Assembly (NCBI RefSeq): GCF_000516985.1
Contig: NW_006917094.1
Span: 3,348,001-3,412,000, forward strand
Direction of reading: 5' to 3'
Length of the DNA stretch: 64,000 nucleotides
From: Pestalotiopsis fici W106-1
Taxonomy: Eukaryota > Ascomycota > Sordariomycetes > Amphisphaeriales > Sporocadaceae
Shown: one piece after another, positions 60,913 through 64,000 of the stretch
How the letters are laid out: the number at the start of each line of letters is the position of its first letter
Position numbering within the stretch: position 1 is the stretch's first letter
The notes under the pieces: model-generated
Seen by the model: only the letters and a program-made list of their open reading frames with translations
What the model was told of the DNA's origin: nothing
The model's database searches: none
Translations under genes and position numbers: made by a program

Positions 60913-63900
60913 ATGGCTCGCTCCATGCTCGCCCTATCGGCGGCGTATGTACTTGGATTACTTGCTCTTGTGCAGTCTCAGACCTCAACCACAACATCCC
61001 CGGGTGCCGTCTTTACAATACCTGCTTCTGCAGATGAAGGCCAGCCTCTGATACCAAACATTATAGACCCACAAGCGGTCGACCCTCAATCTGTCTGTCC
61101 TGGCTACACGGCTTCAAATGTTGTCGAAACAGCCAATGGAATCACTGCAGATTTGACCCTGGCTGGATCTGCCTGCAATGTATACGGCAACGACATTGAG
61201 GATCTCACTCTTACAGTCGAGTATCAGGATGTCGATCGCTTGCATGTGGAGATCCAGCCCAGATACATTGGTCAAGAGAATAGCACCTGGTTCATCCTGC
61301 CTGAAGAAATTCTTCCTAAGCCTGGGATTGACACCGACGGATGTGCTTCTAAGAGTGACTTGTATTTTACTTGGAGCAATGATCCAACATTCTCTTTCAC
61401 TGTTACGCGCAACAGTACAGGAGATGTTCTCTTCAGCACCGAAGGGACCAAGCTGGTCTATGAGGATCAATTCATTGAGTTCAAGACTGGGCTTCCAGAA
61501 GACTACAATCTTTACGGTCTTGGAGAGGTCATGCACGGCTTGAGGCTCGGAAATAATCTCACGAGTAAGTTCGAATGACACTTGACTTTACGTTCTTTCG
61601 GATTCTAATATTATCTAGGGACTCTTTTCGCAGCAGATGTTGGCGACAACCTTGATGCCAATATCTACGGACACCACCCTGTTTATTATGACACCCGGTA
61701 TTTTGAGGCAGACAACGCTGGACAACTAACCTACGCTACCAATACCAATGACACGTCCAAAACTTACAAGTCTTACACTCATGGTGTTTTCCAACGCAAT
61801 GCTCACAGCCAGGAAATCCTGTTAGAGGCGCCCGGCATTACGTGGAGAGCGCTTGGTGGAGAGATTGGTAAGTAGGGCAGCCATGACTGAGACAGCTCCT
61901 GCTAACCAAAGTCACTTAGATCTCTATTTCTTCCAGGGACCTACCCAAGACGCTGTCACCAAGTCTTACCAAAACAGCATCATCGGACTGCCAGCTTTCC
62001 AACAGTGGTGGACTTTTGGCTATCACCAGTGCCGATGGGGTTACAACAACTGGACGGAGCTTCAAGAAGTCGTTGACAATTTTGCCAAATTTGAAATTCC
62101 GCTTGAAACTATATGGAGTAAGTTGTGATCTATGTATCTACTGAGTTGGCCCGATATTGACCACAAGAAATACAGATGATATTGATTACATGAACCAATA
62201 CCGGGACTTTGACAACGATGCGATTCGTTACCCGTATGATGAGGGCGCTGAATTTCTCGAGAGACTTCACGCCAACAACCAGCACTACGTACCTATCGTA
62301 GATTCGGCAATCTACTCCCCCAATCCAGAGACTGAGCAAGGACAATATCCCATCTATGACCGAGGTGTTGAGCAGGATGCCTTCCTCTTGAATCCCGATG
62401 GTAAGTCAACACTCGGCCAGTCATGAAGGGACCGGAACTTTCCCAGACACTGACACGGAAATAGGTTCATTATACGTAGGAGCCGTTTGGCCTGGTTACA
62501 CGGTGTTCCCTGATTGGATCGGTTCCATCTTTAATGGTACTGGCGCAAACAAGTGGTGGGCCTCGGAGTTCACAACTTGGTACGAGAAGGTCAAGTTCGA
62601 CGGTATCTGGATCGACATGTCAGAAGTCTCCAGTTTCTGTGTTGGCAGCTGTGGAAGTGCCAACTTGACTCTCAACCCTGCCCATCCCCCTTTTCTGCTT
62701 CCTGGCGAGCCTGGCAACCTGGTCACCACTTACCCAGAGGGATTCAATCTGACCAACGGTACTGAGGTGACCACAACATCGACCTCTACAGTAGCCGAGG
62801 CCACCACGACATCGTCTTCTACTTCGACCTCTTATCTCCGCACAACACCTACACCTGGAGTGCGAAACATCAACTACCCGCCATACACAATCAACAACTT
62901 TCAAGGAGTTGACTTGGCCGTCCACGCTGTCAGTCCCAACGCAACGCATCATGGTGGCACCCTTGAATACGACTTCCACAACGTCTATGGCCACCAGATT
63001 CTGAACGCCACCTACCACGCTCTCCTCGAGGTATTCCCAGGCAAGCGCCCCTTCATCATTGGACGATCTCAGTTCGCCGGTTCCGGAAAATGGGCAGGTC
63101 ATTGGGGAGGCGACAACAACTCTCTCTGGGCCTACATGTTCTTTTCCATTCCCCAGGCATTGTCGTATTCCCTGTTTGGATTTCCCATGTTTGGCGTTGA
63201 TACCTGCGGTTTTGGCGGCAACACGGATATGGAGCTCTGCGCTCGATGGATGCAGCTCTCGGCCTTCTTCCCTTTCTACCGCAACCACAATGTCTTATCT
63301 GCCCTGCCGCAGGAGCCCTATCGATGGTCTGCCGTGGCTGATGCTTCCAAGGTGGCCATGAAGATTCGGTATGCACTATTACCTTACCTGTATACCACTT
63401 TCTATCTCAGCCACTCAACCGGCTCTACGACTTTACGCGCGCTCGCCTGGGACTTTCCCGACGAGCCTTGGTTGGCCGCCGCTGACCGCCAGTTCCTCCT
63501 CGGCGACGCCATTCTCGTCACGCCTTGCTTGGTCCAGGGTGCCGACACGGTAGACGGAGTCTTTCCTGGCGTCGGATCGGGTACGATCTGGTATGACTGG
63601 TACAACCAAACCGCCGTCACGGGTGTTGCCGCCGGCCAAAACGTTACGATTGCGGCTCCTCTGGGACACATTCCCGTTTATGTCAAGGGCGGCAAGGTCG
63701 TGCCACTACAGGAGCCGGCCCTGACTACGGCAGATGTGAGGAAGAGCCCGTACAGCCTCCTCGTTGCACTCGATGGAGAAGGCAAGGCGTCTGGTGGGTT
63801 GTACATTGATGATGGCGAAAGCCTCGAGACGGAGAGCACTTGGATCGACGTAAGTTTTTTGAATTATGCCGCCTTATCGCGGTTAACTTTGGTGAGATTT

Positions 63901-64000
63901 GAATCTGACATAGACTTCTTAGTTCGAGGCTACCTCTAGCAGCCTCGAGGCCAGCCCCAGCGGTAGCTTTGCCGAGACCAATGCCCTCGCCAACGTCACT
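60913..64000 (+). CDS. Secreted GH31 alpha-glucosidase, 3' end outside window
   Basis: Six exons are visible: 60913-61564, 61619-61867, 61920-62117, 62176-62400, 62465-63849 and 63923 to the window edge, giving 929 residues so far. Introns are 52-73 nt with GTAAGT-type donors. A signal peptide covers about residues 1-22. Motifs of GH31 are clear: W-N-D-I-D-Y-M, the nucleophile region W-I-D-M-S-E (Asp492) and the acid/base region H-W-G-G-D-N (Asp658). Between them a Ser/Thr-rich insertion (about residues 543-570) probably carries O-glycans. It should release glucose from maltose, malto-oligosaccharides or starch outside the cell. The ATG at 60913 is chosen because it directly precedes the signal peptide; the frame is open upstream into the leader but has no signal there. 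Confidence 0.95.

Overview
The window is nuclear DNA of a filamentous ascomycete (Pezizomycotina, probably Sordariomycetes/Hypocreales; the genus cannot be read from the sequence). The evidence is short GT-AG introns of about 50-75 nt in most genes, fungal gene families (DUF1776, DUF7709, a zinc-ribbon protein, YTH1, an STL1-like sugar porter, GH31 and GH5 hydrolases), intron-containing tRNA genes, and heavy repeat-induced point mutation (RIP). It has two unlike halves.

Positions 1-36304 form an AT-rich block in which CpA and TpG are nearly gone, TpA is everywhere, and CpG survives, which is the signature of RIP. No intact gene was found there. It holds two complete but dead Ty1/copia-type LTR retrotransposons. 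One spans 2788-11299 (minus strand, LTRs of 292 and 291 bp, target duplication CGGGA). The other spans 31045-36304 (plus strand, LTRs of 233 bp, target duplication AATAG). Between and around them lie older RIP-degraded sequence, including the remnant of a gene with three in-frame 174-bp C2H2-finger modules (about 15.1-17.9 kb), several minisatellites, a tRNA-like fragment and a few islands that escaped most mutation.

From 36305 to 64000 base composition is normal. In order: a 5'-truncated GH5 hydrolase abutting the retrotransposon (36329-37234, +); an uncharacterised secreted or anchored protein gene with an unresolved 5' end (37376-38334, -); a zinc-ribbon protein (40317-40752, +); an Ala/Ser/Thr-rich secreted protein (41453-42669, -); tRNA-Asp(GTC) and tRNA-Ile(AAT), both minus and both with introns; a nine-exon STL1-like sugar transporter (46510-48743, -); a DUF7709 protein (49877-50334, +); a four-helix membrane protein (50850-51548, -); a single-pass membrane protein (52879-54105, -); a 100-bp assembly gap (55370-55469); a DUF1776 protein (56115-57686, +); the mRNA 3'-end processing factor yth1 (58082-58885, -); and a secreted GH31 alpha-glucosidase (60913 to beyond 64000, +).

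The genes do not form an obvious cluster. Three act on carbohydrates (GH5 remnant, sugar porter, GH31) but are far apart and interleaved with housekeeping genes. No new biological system is claimed. The most unusual signals are the reciprocal RIP pattern in both LTR pairs, the extra 2.4 kb in the larger copia element, the modular zinc-finger relic, and the gene cut at the border of the RIP block.
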